A DNA stretch of 64,000 nt from Bacteroidales bacterium (GCA_015709215.1 JACCQN010000003.1:39858-103857), one strand, 5' to 3'; positions 29,226-39,195 are shown, counted from the first letter of the stretch. Program-made: numbers and translations. The notes: generated by a model not told the origin, from the letters alone.

Positions 29226-29600
29226 TTAATGATTGTGTCCTTCATTATCTGTACCTTGTTTCTTTGCATCGCTTCGGTCGTATTTGCAACATCCTGGAAG
29301 GGCATCATACGCTTCGTCAGAGGCTTTATGCATGGGTGTATCATGCCCCACTTTGGAAACAGCCATTTGAATTTTGTGTGTTGAAGTTTTAGATTCATCA
29401 AAAGAAACTTCCAAAATTTTTGTTTCCTTATTCCAGTCGGCTGTGGAAACACCATCAACTGATTTTGCAGCTTTTTCAATGCGTGACTCGCACATGCCAC
29501 AATTGCCTTTTACTTCAAACTTTTCGGTTTTTGCCTGCGCAAAGAGCATGCTTGTTCCCAACAGGAACATACTTACTAAACTTAAAACTTTTGTTTTCAT
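29226..29600 (-). CDS. Periplasmic heavy-metal-associated (HMA) domain protein
   Basis: A 124-residue exported protein with signal peptide MKTKVLSLVSMFLLGTSMLF ending at AQA. The mature part is a ferredoxin-like HMA domain with the metal loop GNCGMCESRIEKAAKSVDGV, so the two cysteines of CGMC should bind Cu(I), Ag(I) or Hg(II), as in MerP and CopZ. The C-terminus adds a second Cys pair (LPGCCKYDR) and a His-rich end (EGHNH). It is the last intact gene of the minus-strand metal operon, 29 bp after the His/Met-rich lipoprotein, and probably buffers or shuttles metal in the periplasm. Confidence 0.85.
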   Translation of the reverse strand: MKTKVLSLVSMFLLGTSMLFAQAKTEKFEVKGNCGMCESRIEKAAKSVDGVSTADWNKETKILEVSFDESKTSTHKIQMAVSKVGHDTPMHKASDEAYDALPGCCKYDRSDAKKQGTDNEGHNH

Positions 29601-29629
29601 GTTATTCTATTTTTATTGTTTGATAAATA

Positions 29630-30157
29630 CTATTGTTTAATCCCCAGGAAATTCAAATCATCTGAGGCATCATTCCGGTTCATTTGAAAGGTGTATGAAA
29701 AGCTGTGGTTGCCCATATCAAATCCACCAAAATGCTCATCACCTTCGTCATGTTCCTCATCCATGTGGTGCATCCATTCTGTTTCGCTCTCATGCATATC
29801 ATCCATCATGCCTCCGTTGTGTCCTTCACCGAGCATGTGGCCGTACATTCCCTCGAAGTTATCACCGGTATAGCAAACAAAGGCGCTGTCGTCGTCCATG
29901 TAATAATTCATCATAAAAGTGGTATCGAAATTTTCTGAATAACAATGCACCTGTATTTCATTTTCACCGGTCTGTGAAATTTTGGTAGTAGCCGGAATGC
30001 TTTCCGCAAGCCCATCGCTACTTTTTGTCAGTAAACCGTTTAAGGTACCTTCGTAAACCCCTTCAACATCTGCCACTTTGGTTTCTTTTTTGTTGCATGC
30101 TGTAAACAAAACCACTAATACTACAGCTAAACCTGATAATTTTAGTAAATATCTCAT
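29630..30157 (-). CDS. His/Met/acid-rich lipoprotein of the metal operon
   Basis: A 175-residue lipoprotein (signal SGLAVVLVVLFTAC, lipobox cysteine in LFTAC). The region after the signal resembles small lipoproteins with an NlpE-like opening (VADVEGVYEGTLNGLL, then ATTKISQTGENEIQVHCY), a fold linked to copper and envelope stress. The centre is crowded with Met, His, Asp and Glu (HMLGEGHNGGMMDDMHESE, then EWMHHMDEEHDEGDEH), a plausible Cu/Ag sponge. It follows the multicopper oxidase gene with a 45-bp gap. Function is inferred from composition and context. Confidence 0.65.
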   Translation of the reverse strand: MRYLLKLSGLAVVLVVLFTACNKKETKVADVEGVYEGTLNGLLTKSSDGLAESIPATTKISQTGENEIQVHCYSENFDTTFMMNYYMDDDSAFVCYTGDNFEGMYGHMLGEGHNGGMMDDMHESETEWMHHMDEEHDEGDEHFGGFDMGNHSFSYTFQMNRNDASDDLNFLGIKQ

Positions 30158-30202
30158 ATTCTGATTATTAAATTTAAATTGAGAAAATATTACTATTAAA
30201 CT

Positions 30203-32494
30203 TTAAAACAAGACGGTTAAACCACCACCCCAACCATACAGGTTATTGTAATTGGCCTGTATTGAAAAGTTGCGGGATAGCATGTATGAAGCTCTTACGA
30301 GCCATTCGTCTTCTCCTTCATAACTTTTATTGTGTTCTAAATCATTCACCCAGCCAAAATCGGCCTTATATTCGTATTCTCCTTCCAGGAAAAACCGGGG
30401 GAACAATAGAATCTCTTTATCTATCCTAACCCTGGGGCGAAGTTGATGGTCAATGCTCACATCCACATTGAACATGTAAGGTGTAAAATACTTTATACCC
30501 ACTAAGCCAACAGTGTTAAATTCATCGTACGAGTCGGGGATGTCATTTTCAGTGTTGACCCCGGCATATATGCGCACCCAATCGTTCAAATATCTGCCAT
30601 AGCTGAGCTCAACTTCTGAATTCCGGTTGTAATCGCTTTCTACACGCAAATTAAATTCATTACGAATGCTGCTTGAAGTAAGTCTTAATTCAGAGAAATT
30701 AGAACCTAATTGAGCCAGACCCCAGGAATAATAGTGGTCTGTTTCTTTAATAAGATTCTTTAAAGGGAACTCTTTCATGCGTTCGTCCCTTGGTGTATCA
30801 TAACTAACTACCCTGGCCATACCACCCACCAGATGATAAAGTATGTGGCAATGGAAAAACCAGTCGCCTTCTTCTTCATTGTAAAACTCGATGGTTACTT
30901 TTTGCATTGGGGGTACATTTACGGTGTGCTTCAAGGGTGAACGTTCCCCATTTTCGTTAATAACCCTGAAGTAATGCCCGTGAAGGTGCATTGGGTGGTG
31001 CATCATGGTAATGTTGTTAAGTGTTATCCGGGTAATTTCACCACCTTTTATTTTTATTTTGTCGGCTTCGGAAAGCGGAATACCGTTCAAACTCCAGACG
31101 TAACGGTTCATATTGCCTGTCAGGTTTAAAAGCATTTCGTTTACCGGTATATCTGGGTTATAAGTAGTTTTTTCTTTTGCTTCAAGAAAATCATAGTTAA
31201 AATATGTCATGCGTTCGTTGTGAGTAAAATCTCCGGAAGTATCTTTCTCCGGCATGGTGTTTTGGTTCATGTGCCCCATATCCATCTCATCGTTCATCGG
31301 CATATTATTTTCTTTGCTCATTTGGCCATTGTCCATGTCCATTTTCATGCCATATTTTTTCATCAGGAATTCCGGTGTTTTTTTCTTTTTATTACCTATT
31401 AAAGCAGGCGCCCCCATTTTCATGTCCATTTTTGCCATTTGCTTCATCATAGCCACTTTGTCGGGTATGTCAATTACCTGTGCAGGGTATAATTTCCCAC
31501 TGCCCAGATGAATGGTGGTGTGCCCTGAGCCATCTTGTGCCGTGGCAATAATTTCAAGTTTGCCCTCCGGAATGGTTACAATAACATCGTAAGTTTCAGC
31601 AATGGCAAACAGTAACCTGTTTTTACGTACAGGTTTAACATCCATGCCATCGCTGGATACTATCACTGGATTGCCAGCGCCAAAATCAAGCCAGTAATAA
31701 GAAGATGCCGAACCATTTACAAACCGCAACCTGACTTTTTCCCGGGGTTTAAAATCCGGATATTCGGCTACTTTTTTCCCGTTACTTAAAAATGCCGGAT
31801 AATAAATATCGGCTATATCCGCTCCTTCCATGCGGTCGCGCCACATTTTGAGCTGTGCACTAAATCCTCCTTGCGCAATAGCCCTGCTCAACGGAACTGC
31901 TGTTCCTTTTTTTATTTGATACCACTCGTTTCCTCTTTTGAGGTTTCGGAGTACATTCAAAGGTTTTTCATTAGTCCAGTCGGATAAAACCATCGCCAAT
32001 TCTTTGTCATATTCCATGGTTTTTTCTTTGGGCTGAATCACAATTGCACCATACAAGCCTTTTTGTTCTTGTAGCATGGTATGTGAGTGGTACCAAAATG
32101 TACCCGATTGATTGACAGGAATCCTGTATTGAAAAGTTGTGCCGGGTTTTATGGGAGGGGTAGTCAGGTAGGGTACCCCATCGTAAAAGTTTGGAAGGAT
32201 TAGCCCGTGCCAATGTACCGATGTTTCTTCATCCATTTTATTGGTCACGTTAATTACAGCAAGGTCACCTTCGTTAAACTCAAGCACCGGGCCGGGGATA
32301 CTTCCATTTATGGCCATTGCTTTTGCTGAAACCCCACCAAGGGTCATTTCCTTTTGTTCAATGGTAAGATTATATTCCTTAACAGGCCTCCCTTCTTCAC
32401 TTCTGTCATCACCGTTTGTACCTACTTGGGCAAATGTGATTTGAGAGATAAACAAGGCTGCAACGACAGCTACTATTCTTACTAAATGTCTCAT
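30203..32494 (-). CDS. Multicopper oxidase fused to a CopB-like outer-membrane barrel
   Basis: A 763-residue exported protein with two functions in one chain. Residues 1-23 are a signal peptide. Residues about 35-575 form a CopA/PcoA-like multicopper oxidase: HWHG at 94-97, WYHSH at 134-138, HPMHLHGHYF, and the type 1 block HCHILYHLVGGM. A Met-rich insert (KMDMKMGAPAL, then MPMNDEMDMGHMNQNTM) should hold Cu(I), as in PcoA/CueO. The last 175 residues (from YSWGLAQLGSNFSELRL) alternate in beta-strand fashion and end in TVLF, closely resembling CopB/PcoB. It would oxidise Cu(I) to Cu(II) at the outer membrane. It follows the CopA ATPase gene by 16 bp. Confidence 0.85.
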   Translation of the reverse strand: MRHLVRIVAVVAALFISQITFAQVGTNGDDRSEEGRPVKEYNLTIEQKEMTLGGVSAKAMAINGSIPGPVLEFNEGDLAVINVTNKMDEETSVHWHGLILPNFYDGVPYLTTPPIKPGTTFQYRIPVNQSGTFWYHSHTMLQEQKGLYGAIVIQPKEKTMEYDKELAMVLSDWTNEKPLNVLRNLKRGNEWYQIKKGTAVPLSRAIAQGGFSAQLKMWRDRMEGADIADIYYPAFLSNGKKVAEYPDFKPREKVRLRFVNGSASSYYWLDFGAGNPVIVSSDGMDVKPVRKNRLLFAIAETYDVIVTIPEGKLEIIATAQDGSGHTTIHLGSGKLYPAQVIDIPDKVAMMKQMAKMDMKMGAPALIGNKKKKTPEFLMKKYGMKMDMDNGQMSKENNMPMNDEMDMGHMNQNTMPEKDTSGDFTHNERMTYFNYDFLEAKEKTTYNPDIPVNEMLLNLTGNMNRYVWSLNGIPLSEADKIKIKGGEITRITLNNITMMHHPMHLHGHYFRVINENGERSPLKHTVNVPPMQKVTIEFYNEEEGDWFFHCHILYHLVGGMARVVSYDTPRDERMKEFPLKNLIKETDHYYSWGLAQLGSNFSELRLTSSSIRNEFNLRVESDYNRNSEVELSYGRYLNDWVRIYAGVNTENDIPDSYDEFNTVGLVGIKYFTPYMFNVDVSIDHQLRPRVRIDKEILLFPRFFLEGEYEYKADFGWVNDLEHNKSYEGEDEWLVRASYMLSRNFSIQANYNNLYGWGGGLTVLF

Positions 32495-32510
32495 AAACTA
32501 TCCTATCCTA

Positions 32511-34994
32511 TTAAATTGAATTAAGCTTTACTTTTCTTAAACGTAATGCATTTGTTATAACTGAAACCGAGCTAAAACTCATTGCAGCAGCCGCGATAAT
32601 CGGGCTAAGTAAAATTCCGAAAAACGGAAACAGGATACCTGCTGCGACCGGTACGCCGAGTGAATTATAAACAAAAGCAAAGAACAGGTTTTGCTTGATG
32701 TTCTGCATGACTTTATGGCTCAATTCCCGTGCCCTGACAATGCCGTCCAAATCACCTTTAACCAGTGTGATTTCAGCACTTTGCATGGCAATGTCGGTAC
32801 CGGTTCCCATGGCAATGCCCACATCAGCCTGTTCCAATGCCGGGGCATCGTTGATGCCATCGCCTGCCATGGCTACTTTCTTACCCTGTGCCTGCAATTC
32901 TTTCACTTTTTTGAACTTGTCTTCAGGTAAGCAGTCTGCTTCAAAACCATCCAGTTTCAACTCATCAGCAACTGCTTTGGCAGTAAATTTATTATCGCCG
33001 GTTAGCATGAATACTTTTACGCCCATGCTTTGCAAATCTCTAATGGCTTTGGCAGAAGATTTTTTAATGGTATCCGCCACACTAATAATAGCTTCTACCT
33101 TATCTTCAATAATAAGAAACATAACCGTTTGTCCGGTCATTTGCCATTCTTTCACCAGTTCCTGTTGTTCCTTTGTAAGCGTTGCTCCAAAATCTTCAGT
33201 CAAGCGGCTGTTTCCAAGCCCAATACTTTTCCCGTCCAGTATTCCTTTAACGCCTTTTCCGGTTACTGCCTCAAATTGTTCAACCTTTTGCGGTTTAATC
33301 CCTTTTTCTTTTGCCCCTTTTACAATCGCTTCGGCAACCGGATGTTCGCTGTTGGCATCTACCGATGCAGCTATGGTGAGAATATCTGTTTCAGACAATT
33401 TTCCAAATGAGTGAAAAGATTTCAAGGCCGGTTTCCCTTCGGTTATGGTCCCGGTTTTGTCGATAATAAGAATATCCACTTTATTCATTTCTTCAATGGC
33501 ACGGGCATCTTTAACCAGCACGCCGGCTTGTGCCATCCTTCCTGAACCTACCATTATGGACATTGGTGTTGCCAGTCCTAAAGCACATGGACATGCTATG
33601 ATAAGTACCGCAATAGCATTAACGAATGCATACACATAAGCCGGCTCGGGACCCCAGATGGCCCAAACGGCAAAGGTGATTAAGGAAATGCTTACCACAA
33701 TCTGCACAAAATATTTGGCTACTACATCAGCCAGTTTCTGGATGGGAGCACGCGATCGGCTGGCCTGGTTCACCATTTCGATAATCTGGGCAAGCAATGT
33801 ATCTTCTCCTACTTTCTCAGCTTTCATCTCGAATGAGGTATTGCCGTTTATGGTACCTCCGGTCACCTTATCATTTTCTGCTTTATCCACCGGAATAGGT
33901 TCCCCGGTAATCATGCTTTCATCAACCACTGCATTTCCGCTGGTGATGAAACCGTCAACCGGAATTTTTTCGCCTGGGCGCACTCGCAGAATGTCGCCTT
34001 CCTGCACTTCCTCCAACGGGATTTCAGTTTCTTCTCCGTTACGGATAACCCGTGCCACGGCAGGCACCAAATTCAACAGCGCCTTGATAGCCGAGTTGGT
34101 TTTGCTGTGGGCGCGGAGTTCCAACACCTGGCCTAATAAAACCAGGGTAAGAATGACGGCAGCAGCTTCAAAATAAAGGTGCACATTACCCGAAGCATCT
34201 TTGAACTGATCCGGGAAAGCCCCCGGAATGATTAATGCAAATACACTGAAAAGATAAGAAGCCCCCACGCCAATGGATATCAGTGTCCACATATTTGGAG
34301 ACCATCTCCTTACAGAGGCATAGCCACGTTTGAAAAAGTCCCAGCTTGAATAAAATATCACCGGTGTGGCCAGGATAAATTCAACCCATCCCCATACTTT
34401 TCGCGTGGCAATTTCATCCAAATTAAGAAAAGGAATAAATTCTGACATGGCGATGATGAATACCGGAATGCTTAAAGCCAGTGCCACCCAGAATTTCTTT
34501 GCCATTTTTTTATAGGCTTTTTCTTCCTCGCTGGTTTCCTCAGCTTTTTCGGGCACCAAATCCATTCCGCATTTCGGGCAACTTCCCGGTTTATCCTGTT
34601 TAATTTCAGGGTGCATCGGACAAGTATATATTTTTTTTGCACTGCCCGGTACAGGTTTCGATTCTTCTTTTTTCAGGTGCATCCCGCAAACCGGGCAATC
34701 GCCGGGTTTATCGTACATTTTATCACCTTCACAGCGCATGGGACAGTAGTACTTTCCGCCACTATCCGAATGCCTGTGATGCGTGTGCTCATGCGTTTGC
34801 TCCCTATGATGTTGGGTTTCATGGCTATGCTCATGTTTATGCTCCCCGTGGTGGTGATGTTCGTGGTTATGGCCATCATCGCCAACCGGTACCAGGTGCA
34901 TATTGCATACCGGGCAATTGCCGGGTTTATCATATACCTTGTCGCCCTCGCATTTCATAGGGCAATAATATTTACTATGTGCTGTATTTTCCAT
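32511..34994 (-). CDS. copA: Copper/silver-translocating P1B-type ATPase with three N-terminal metal-binding repeats
   Basis: An 827-residue P-type ATPase. The N-terminus has three heavy-metal-binding domains of the YHS-like type (YYCPMKCEG...[17 protein letters not shown]...[17 protein letters not shown]...CPKCGMDL), with a His-rich linker between the first two, instead of classical HMA domains. The core has the CPC motif in [15 protein letters not shown], phosphorylation motif [11 protein letters not shown] motif SEHPVAEA and hinge [20 protein letters not shown]. It should export Cu(I)/Ag(I) to the periplasm. I use the ATG at 34994 rather than a TTG. It sits 15 bp after the SHOCT gene. Confidence 0.92.
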   Translation of the reverse strand: MENTAHSKYYCPMKCEGDKVYDKPGNCPVCNMHLVPVGDDGHNHEHHHHGEHKHEHSHETQHHREQTHEHTHHRHSDSGGKYYCPMRCEGDKMYDKPGDCPVCGMHLKKEESKPVPGSAKKIYTCPMHPEIKQDKPGSCPKCGMDLVPEKAEETSEEEKAYKKMAKKFWVALALSIPVFIIAMSEFIPFLNLDEIATRKVWGWVEFILATPVIFYSSWDFFKRGYASVRRWSPNMWTLISIGVGASYLFSVFALIIPGAFPDQFKDASGNVHLYFEAAAVILTLVLLGQVLELRAHSKTNSAIKALLNLVPAVARVIRNGEETEIPLEEVQEGDILRVRPGEKIPVDGFITSGNAVVDESMITGEPIPVDKAENDKVTGGTINGNTSFEMKAEKVGEDTLLAQIIEMVNQASRSRAPIQKLADVVAKYFVQIVVSISLITFAVWAIWGPEPAYVYAFVNAIAVLIIACPCALGLATPMSIMVGSGRMAQAGVLVKDARAIEEMNKVDILIIDKTGTITEGKPALKSFHSFGKLSETDILTIAASVDANSEHPVAEAIVKGAKEKGIKPQKVEQFEAVTGKGVKGILDGKSIGLGNSRLTEDFGATLTKEQQELVKEWQMTGQTVMFLIIEDKVEAIISVADTIKKSSAKAIRDLQSMGVKVFMLTGDNKFTAKAVADELKLDGFEADCLPEDKFKKVKELQAQGKKVAMAGDGINDAPALEQADVGIAMGTGTDIAMQSAEITLVKGDLDGIVRARELSHKVMQNIKQNLFFAFVYNSLGVPVAAGILFPFFGILLSPIIAAAAMSFSSVSVITNALRLRKVKLNSI

Positions 34995-35009
34995 ATCTAA
35001 AAGTTTCAA

Positions 35010-35237
35010 TTATTTCCCGAGGTCTCTTTTTTTTGTTTCAAACTCCTCTTTCTCAATCTCGCCCCGGGCGTAACGTTCGTTGAGAATATCGAGTGCCGAT
35101 TTCTGATTGGCTGTGTTATTCAGATTGTTACTTTGGCCGAATGAGCGGACAATTGCCCAAATGATAGCAGCCATTAGGATTATACCTATTATCCACCACC
35201 AACCCATACCAAAACCCATTCCTCCAAATCCATGCAT
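35010..35237 (-). CDS. SHOCT-domain small membrane protein
   Basis: A 75-residue protein: a Gly/Met-rich start (MHGFGGMGFGMGWWW), one transmembrane helix (IIGIILMAAIIWAIV) and a C-terminal SHOCT motif (SALDILNERYARGEIEKEEF). Such small proteins are frequent in copper and other metal-resistance operons of Bacteroidota and Proteobacteria. Their role is not known. Confidence 0.8.
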   Translation of the reverse strand: MHGFGGMGFGMGWWWIIGIILMAAIIWAIVRSFGQSNNLNNTANQKSALDILNERYARGEIEKEEFETKKRDLGK

Positions 35238-35261
35238 TTTAAACTCCTTTCTTTTTTTAAT

Positions 35262-35648
35262 TTACAACGATGCGATAACCCGTTCGAGTTTTGACTTAAT
35301 TTCACCGGCAATACCAGCAAGCTGATTATTTTCAACAGACATCATAGAAGCTACAGGGTCAACGGCTGCCACTTCCACCTGGTTTTCACCGGTTTCCTGC
35401 ACAATCACATTGCAGGGCAGCATGGTTCCAATTTTATCTTCATTTTGTAATGCCTGGTAAGCATGTGAAGGACTACATGCCCCCAGGATTTTGTATTTTC
35501 TGAAATCAACATCCAGTTTTTCTTTCAACTTTTGTTGAATATCTATTTCGGAGAGTACCCCAAAACCTTCTGTTTTTAATGCTTCTGTTACTAGTTCTAT
35601 AGCTTTGTCGAATTCTGCTGTGATTGTTTTGTTCATGTAGTATTTCAT
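35262..35648 (-). CDS. DUF302 domain protein
   Basis: A 128-residue soluble protein of the DUF302 family: FDKAIELVTEALKTEGFGVL, SEIDIQQKLKEKL, KILGACSPSHAYQALQ and LPCNVIVQETGENQVEVAA are all typical. DUF302 proteins often accompany metal-efflux genes, and the conserved cysteines (GACSPSHA, MLPCNV) have been suggested to matter for metal or redox sensing, but no function is established. Confidence 0.85.
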   Translation of the reverse strand: MKYYMNKTITAEFDKAIELVTEALKTEGFGVLSEIDIQQKLKEKLDVDFRKYKILGACSPSHAYQALQNEDKIGTMLPCNVIVQETGENQVEVAAVDPVASMMSVENNQLAGIAGEIKSKLERVIASL

Positions 35649-35678
35649 AATTGCTAAAATTTTAGTTAATAAAAACGA

Positions 35679-37532
35679 TTATTTTATTTCTTTGGTTACT
35701 TCTCCGCAGGTAAGCATCGAACTTCCAAAGTAGGGGTTTCTGATTTCCTTTTCTGAACTCAACCAGTCGGCCCCTTTGTTGTTATCGGCCATGGGGCAAT
35801 GTTGCACGTAGATTGTTTTGCCAAGCGGAGTGAAGGTGTTGGTCATTTGAATCATAGTAACTGATACTGATTGAAAAGCTTTTCGGAGTTGCTCTATGTC
35901 GGAAAAGTGATGGACATGTTCTAAATTTTTACTCAGGCTGCCCTGAAAGTTCATCCATAGATTGTGGGTATCACCTTTAAACACGTTCATGTTGATTTTT
36001 TCCAATTCTGACTTCATGTCTGCTGCGTTTTTTTGAGCTTCTTCAAAATTATCGTTGGTTAAAGCATCCTTCCATTTTAGATATTTGGAATATAAAGGCT
36101 GTAAAGCTTCTTTAGCCTGTTTATCGATGGATAAAGGTTTTGAGGCCGTTGATTTGGGTTGTTCCTCATGCTCTTCGTTTGAAACATCACTTCCTGTGGG
36201 TGTTCCTCCATGATTATGTCCTGTCATTACTTGCCCACCTTCGGGGCTCATCATGCTGGGTTTTCCGGCCAATTGAGCCGCAGCATCAATACTGAAGGTG
36301 CCATTTACCGCAATTTCTTCGCCTTCCATTAAACCGTTTTCAATGATATAACTTTCGCCTAAAGCCGGGCCTAAAGTTACTTCGCGCATAACAAAATTCA
36401 AACCCTCTTCGGAATTTATTTTCACATACACCACCGAACGTTTGCCAGTCCACATGACAGCTGTTTTTGGTATGACAATCGAATTTGATTTGTTGGCTAA
36501 TTTTGTCTGTACCAATCCTGAAGCAAACATTTCCGGTTTTAGCTTTCCGTTTGAATTGTTAAATTCCACTCTTGCTTTTGCCACCCTTGTTTTAGGGTCA
36601 ATCACAGGGTCGAGAAATGTAATGCTGCTCAAAAATGATTCACCGGGCAAAGAGGCAATCGTAAATTCCACTTTATCACCTTTTTTAATCCAGCTGATAT
36701 CCGATTCATACACATCAAACAGCACCCAAACTTTAGAAAAGTCGGCTATTTCATAAATCGTTTCTCCTTTGCGAACATAGTCTCCCGAATTAATTTTTTT
36801 AGTAATGACATATCCTGCCACATCGGCTGTTACAGGAAATTCATCCTTTTTTTCTCCCGATTTCAGGATTTCTTCAATTTGTTTATCCGACAGTTTCCAG
36901 TTTTTCAATTTCACTTTAGCAGCGTTAAATAATTGAGGCTGAGTTTCAGCTATTTTCTGTGCCTCAAATAGTTCTTCCTGAGCGGTAACCAACTCGGGAG
37001 AATAGAGGTATGCAATGATTTGTCCTTTGTTAACAAATTCACCGATAAAATTCACCAGCAATTTTTCAATTCTGCCTGGAATATGCGATGATTGCGTGTA
37101 AATTAAACGTTCATCGGTCTGCACTTTTCCGGTTAAACGAATTTTTTTTACCGGATCTGTTGAGCCGACAATGGCCGTACTAACGTTAGCCAGCTTCATC
37201 GCAGTTGCCGACATACTTATAGCGTTGGGGGCAATATTGGCATTTGGTTCCTCCTCTAACGGAATTAAATCCATGCCACATATCGGGCAATCGCCCGGCT
37301 CGTTTTGACGTATTTGGGGGTGCATGGAGCATGTCCAGGTTTGATTGGTTGATGTGCTGATGTGCTGATTGGTTGATTCATCGATGTGCTGATGTGTTGA
37401 TTCATTGATGTGCTGATTGGTTGATCCCGATTCGTTCCTCTCGGGACAGGTTGTGCTGATTATATAGCCAATCAACCCTCCCAACAACAGGACTCCTGCA
37501 TAAATGCCTATTTGAATTTTATTTATTTTCAT
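35679..37532 (-). CDS. cusB: CusB-type RND periplasmic adaptor with metal-binding domain and DUF3347 tail
   Basis: A 617-residue membrane-fusion protein linking CusA to the TolC channel. An N-terminal anchor (IQIGIYAGVLLLGGLIGYII) is followed by a repetitive linker (residues about 38-65, repeating NQHI.ES), then a YHS-like metal domain (WTCSMHPQIRQNEPGDCPIC, then GMDLIP). The adaptor core follows (RIEKLLVNFIGEFVNKGQII, GYVITKKINSGDYVRKG, VWVLFDVYESDISWIKKGD). The last 150 residues are a DUF3347 domain (LQPLYSKYLKWKDAL, VQHCPMADNNKGADWLS, NPYFGSSMLTCGEV), which may bind or deliver copper. It follows the four-helix-bundle gene by 4 bp. Confidence 0.9.
   Translation of the reverse strand: MKINKIQIGIYAGVLLLGGLIGYIISTTCPERNESGSTNQHINESTHQHIDESTNQHISTSTNQTWTCSMHPQIRQNEPGDCPICGMDLIPLEEEPNANIAPNAISMSATAMKLANVSTAIVGSTDPVKKIRLTGKVQTDERLIYTQSSHIPGRIEKLLVNFIGEFVNKGQIIAYLYSPELVTAQEELFEAQKIAETQPQLFNAAKVKLKNWKLSDKQIEEILKSGEKKDEFPVTADVAGYVITKKINSGDYVRKGETIYEIADFSKVWVLFDVYESDISWIKKGDKVEFTIASLPGESFLSSITFLDPVIDPKTRVAKARVEFNNSNGKLKPEMFASGLVQTKLANKSNSIVIPKTAVMWTGKRSVVYVKINSEEGLNFVMREVTLGPALGESYIIENGLMEGEEIAVNGTFSIDAAAQLAGKPSMMSPEGGQVMTGHNHGGTPTGSDVSNEEHEEQPKSTASKPLSIDKQAKEALQPLYSKYLKWKDALTNDNFEEAQKNAADMKSELEKINMNVFKGDTHNLWMNFQGSLSKNLEHVHHFSDIEQLRKAFQSVSVTMIQMTNTFTPLGKTIYVQHCPMADNNKGADWLSSEKEIRNPYFGSSMLTCGEVTKEIK
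37341..37432. repeat. Degenerate TGATGTGC(TGAT) tandem repeat inside cusB
   Basis: Variants of TTGATGTGCTGATGTG and TTGATTCATTGATGTGCTG are repeated over about 90 bp within the 5' part of cusB, encoding a NQHI.ES.N.H-type linker. Similar short motifs recur just outside the neighbouring genes (AGCACATCAGTCCATCAGC near 37931 and GATGTTTTGATGTGCTTATG near 43042), so the unit appears to spread locally. Confidence 0.6.
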
Positions 37533-37536
37533 TATA

Positions 37537-37881
37537 TTATTTTTTAGAACTTGAAATTATTTTACTCAAAAGTTTTTGTATAGACAGCAAGGCTGCCTTC
37601 ATTTGCTCGGGTGGTGAAGGGTACGTGGGAGCCTTTTCACAAAGCAACAGCCAATATTGTGTTTCTTCAGCTTCTTTATGAGCAATTTTAAGTTTGTGTA
37701 TAAAATCTGCTTTGCTTTCTGCACTTTGCGATTCTCTAATATTTGCACCAATACTTGTCCCCGACTTTAAAATCTGCCGTGCAATTACAAACTTTTTATT
37801 CTGTTCAAGCAGTTCTGAAAATTCTATAATTTTAATAGCAAATTCAAAACTTATTTCGACTATTTCATTTCTTTGTTCCAT
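37537..37881 (-). CDS. Four helix bundle protein (23S rRNA-intervening-sequence-protein family)
   Basis: A 114-residue helical protein of the TIGR02436/S23 family: VEISFEFAIKIIEFSELLEQ, then QILKSGTSIGANIRESQSAE, KADFIHKLKIAHKEAEETQY and WLLLCEKA are the family hallmarks. Members were first found inside 23S rRNA intervening sequences and occur in many chromosomal places; their function is unknown. Here the gene sits between tolC and cusB inside the metal operon. It has no obvious metal ligands, so it is probably a passenger. Confidence 0.9.
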   Translation of the reverse strand: MEQRNEIVEISFEFAIKIIEFSELLEQNKKFVIARQILKSGTSIGANIRESQSAESKADFIHKLKIAHKEAEETQYWLLLCEKAPTYPSPPEQMKAALLSIQKLLSKIISSSKK

Positions 37882-37968
37882 AACTATAATTTATTTCTTA
37901 TAATGTGAATCATTTGCAATTCAATTAATTAGCACATCAGTCCATCAGCAAATTAATTAATCCATACA

Positions 37969-39195
37969 TCATTTTGAAGTTATATAATTGATTTTTTCTA
38001 CGGCGATATGGTATTGAGTTAAAGCTGTTGCGCTCATCTTCTGATATTTCAATAATTGTTGCTGCATTCTAAGCACTTCCTCAAACTCTTTCCCTGAATT
38101 TTCATATGAAGTAAAGAGCAGGTTTAACGATTGTTGCGTAGTTTGCGCTTGTTGTTCGTAAAGTGATATTAGCTGCAATTGCTGTTGAACCTGAAACCAA
38201 ACCATGTCGTATTCAGAAAAGAGAGTATTCGTTAGTTCTTGCTTTTGAAGTGTGTAGCTTTCCTGCATCAGCAGGGCTTCTTTCACCGAGGCTTTGTATT
38301 TGCTACGGAATATTGGAATACTAATACTCACCATTGGCATCAAAACATCTTTACCATTATCGGGAATAGAAATATCTGTGCGTTTACCAACCAAAACATA
38401 ATCCAATCCAACACCCAATTTTGGTAAACCTTGCTTTTGAGCTGCAAATTCTGCTGCCTGGCTTGCCTGTAATTTTAAATCCAATGCTTTTAATTTTGGA
38501 TTGTAAGCAACCAGTGAATCTTTTCTGTAATCATCTGAAAGAATTTCTGCTTTTAAACTATCGCTGATTTGAACCGGTTCATTATCAGGCCGGTTTAAAA
38601 GTTTATTGAAAGTAGTTAGCAATGGCTTTTCTTTATCTCTAAGAATTTCAAGATTGGTTTGTGCCTCTTTTAGCATAATATCCACACGAAGTACATCCAC
38701 CATTGTTCCGGTTCCATTTTTAAACTTTTGATTTGCAATGGTTTTATAGGATTTTAATATGTAGATATTTTCTTGTTCGATACGAACAAAATCTTTTAAT
38801 TCGTATAGTGGATAATATGCGGTTGCCAGCTTGAAATAAAGTTTATTTTGGGCATCCATAAAGTTTTGAAACTTTGCTTCGGCCAGTAAAGCAGCCACAT
38901 TGCCCTGCGCTTTTAAAGTGCCAAACCACGGAAACATTTGTGTAAGAGAGAATTTTGTCTTTTGGGGTCCAACTCTTGTTTCAACAGGTGAGATAAAATA
39001 ACCGAAAGAGAAAGTTGGGTCGGGCAAGGTATTTACCTGCTGAACTTTCTGTAAAGCTGCTTCGTATTCTTTATATAAAGCCTGCAAACCCGGATTATTT
39101 TCGGCAGCGATTTTATAGTATTCATCCAATGTTTGAGCAAAGCTCAAGCTACCAAAAAATAGCATTACTATTAATATTGTTATATATCGTTTCAT
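37969..39195 (-). CDS. cusC: TolC-family outer-membrane channel (CusC-type)
   Basis: A 408-residue exported outer-membrane factor. Signal peptide ITILIVMLFFGSLSFAQ is followed by the two helical/strand repeats of the OEP family: LDEYYKIAAENNPGLQALYK at the start, FSLTQMFPWFGTLKAQGNVA and, in repeat 2, PMVSISIPIFRSKYKASVKE. No lipobox cysteine is seen. The start overlaps the stop of cusA by 4 bp, so translation is probably coupled. It forms the exit duct of the CusCBA efflux pump. Confidence 0.9.
   Translation of the reverse strand: MKRYITILIVMLFFGSLSFAQTLDEYYKIAAENNPGLQALYKEYEAALQKVQQVNTLPDPTFSFGYFISPVETRVGPQKTKFSLTQMFPWFGTLKAQGNVAALLAEAKFQNFMDAQNKLYFKLATAYYPLYELKDFVRIEQENIYILKSYKTIANQKFKNGTGTMVDVLRVDIMLKEAQTNLEILRDKEKPLLTTFNKLLNRPDNEPVQISDSLKAEILSDDYRKDSLVAYNPKLKALDLKLQASQAAEFAAQKQGLPKLGVGLDYVLVGKRTDISIPDNGKDVLMPMVSISIPIFRSKYKASVKEALLMQESYTLQKQELTNTLFSEYDMVWFQVQQQLQLISLYEQQAQTTQQSLNLLFTSYENSGKEFEEVLRMQQQLLKYQKMSATALTQYHIAVEKINYITSK

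Noticed and set aside
32695..33414. Long plus-strand frame antisense to copA
   Set aside because: It is a shadow of the well-supported P-type ATPase; its composition (Ser/Pro/Ala rich) follows from the reverse strand of that gene.
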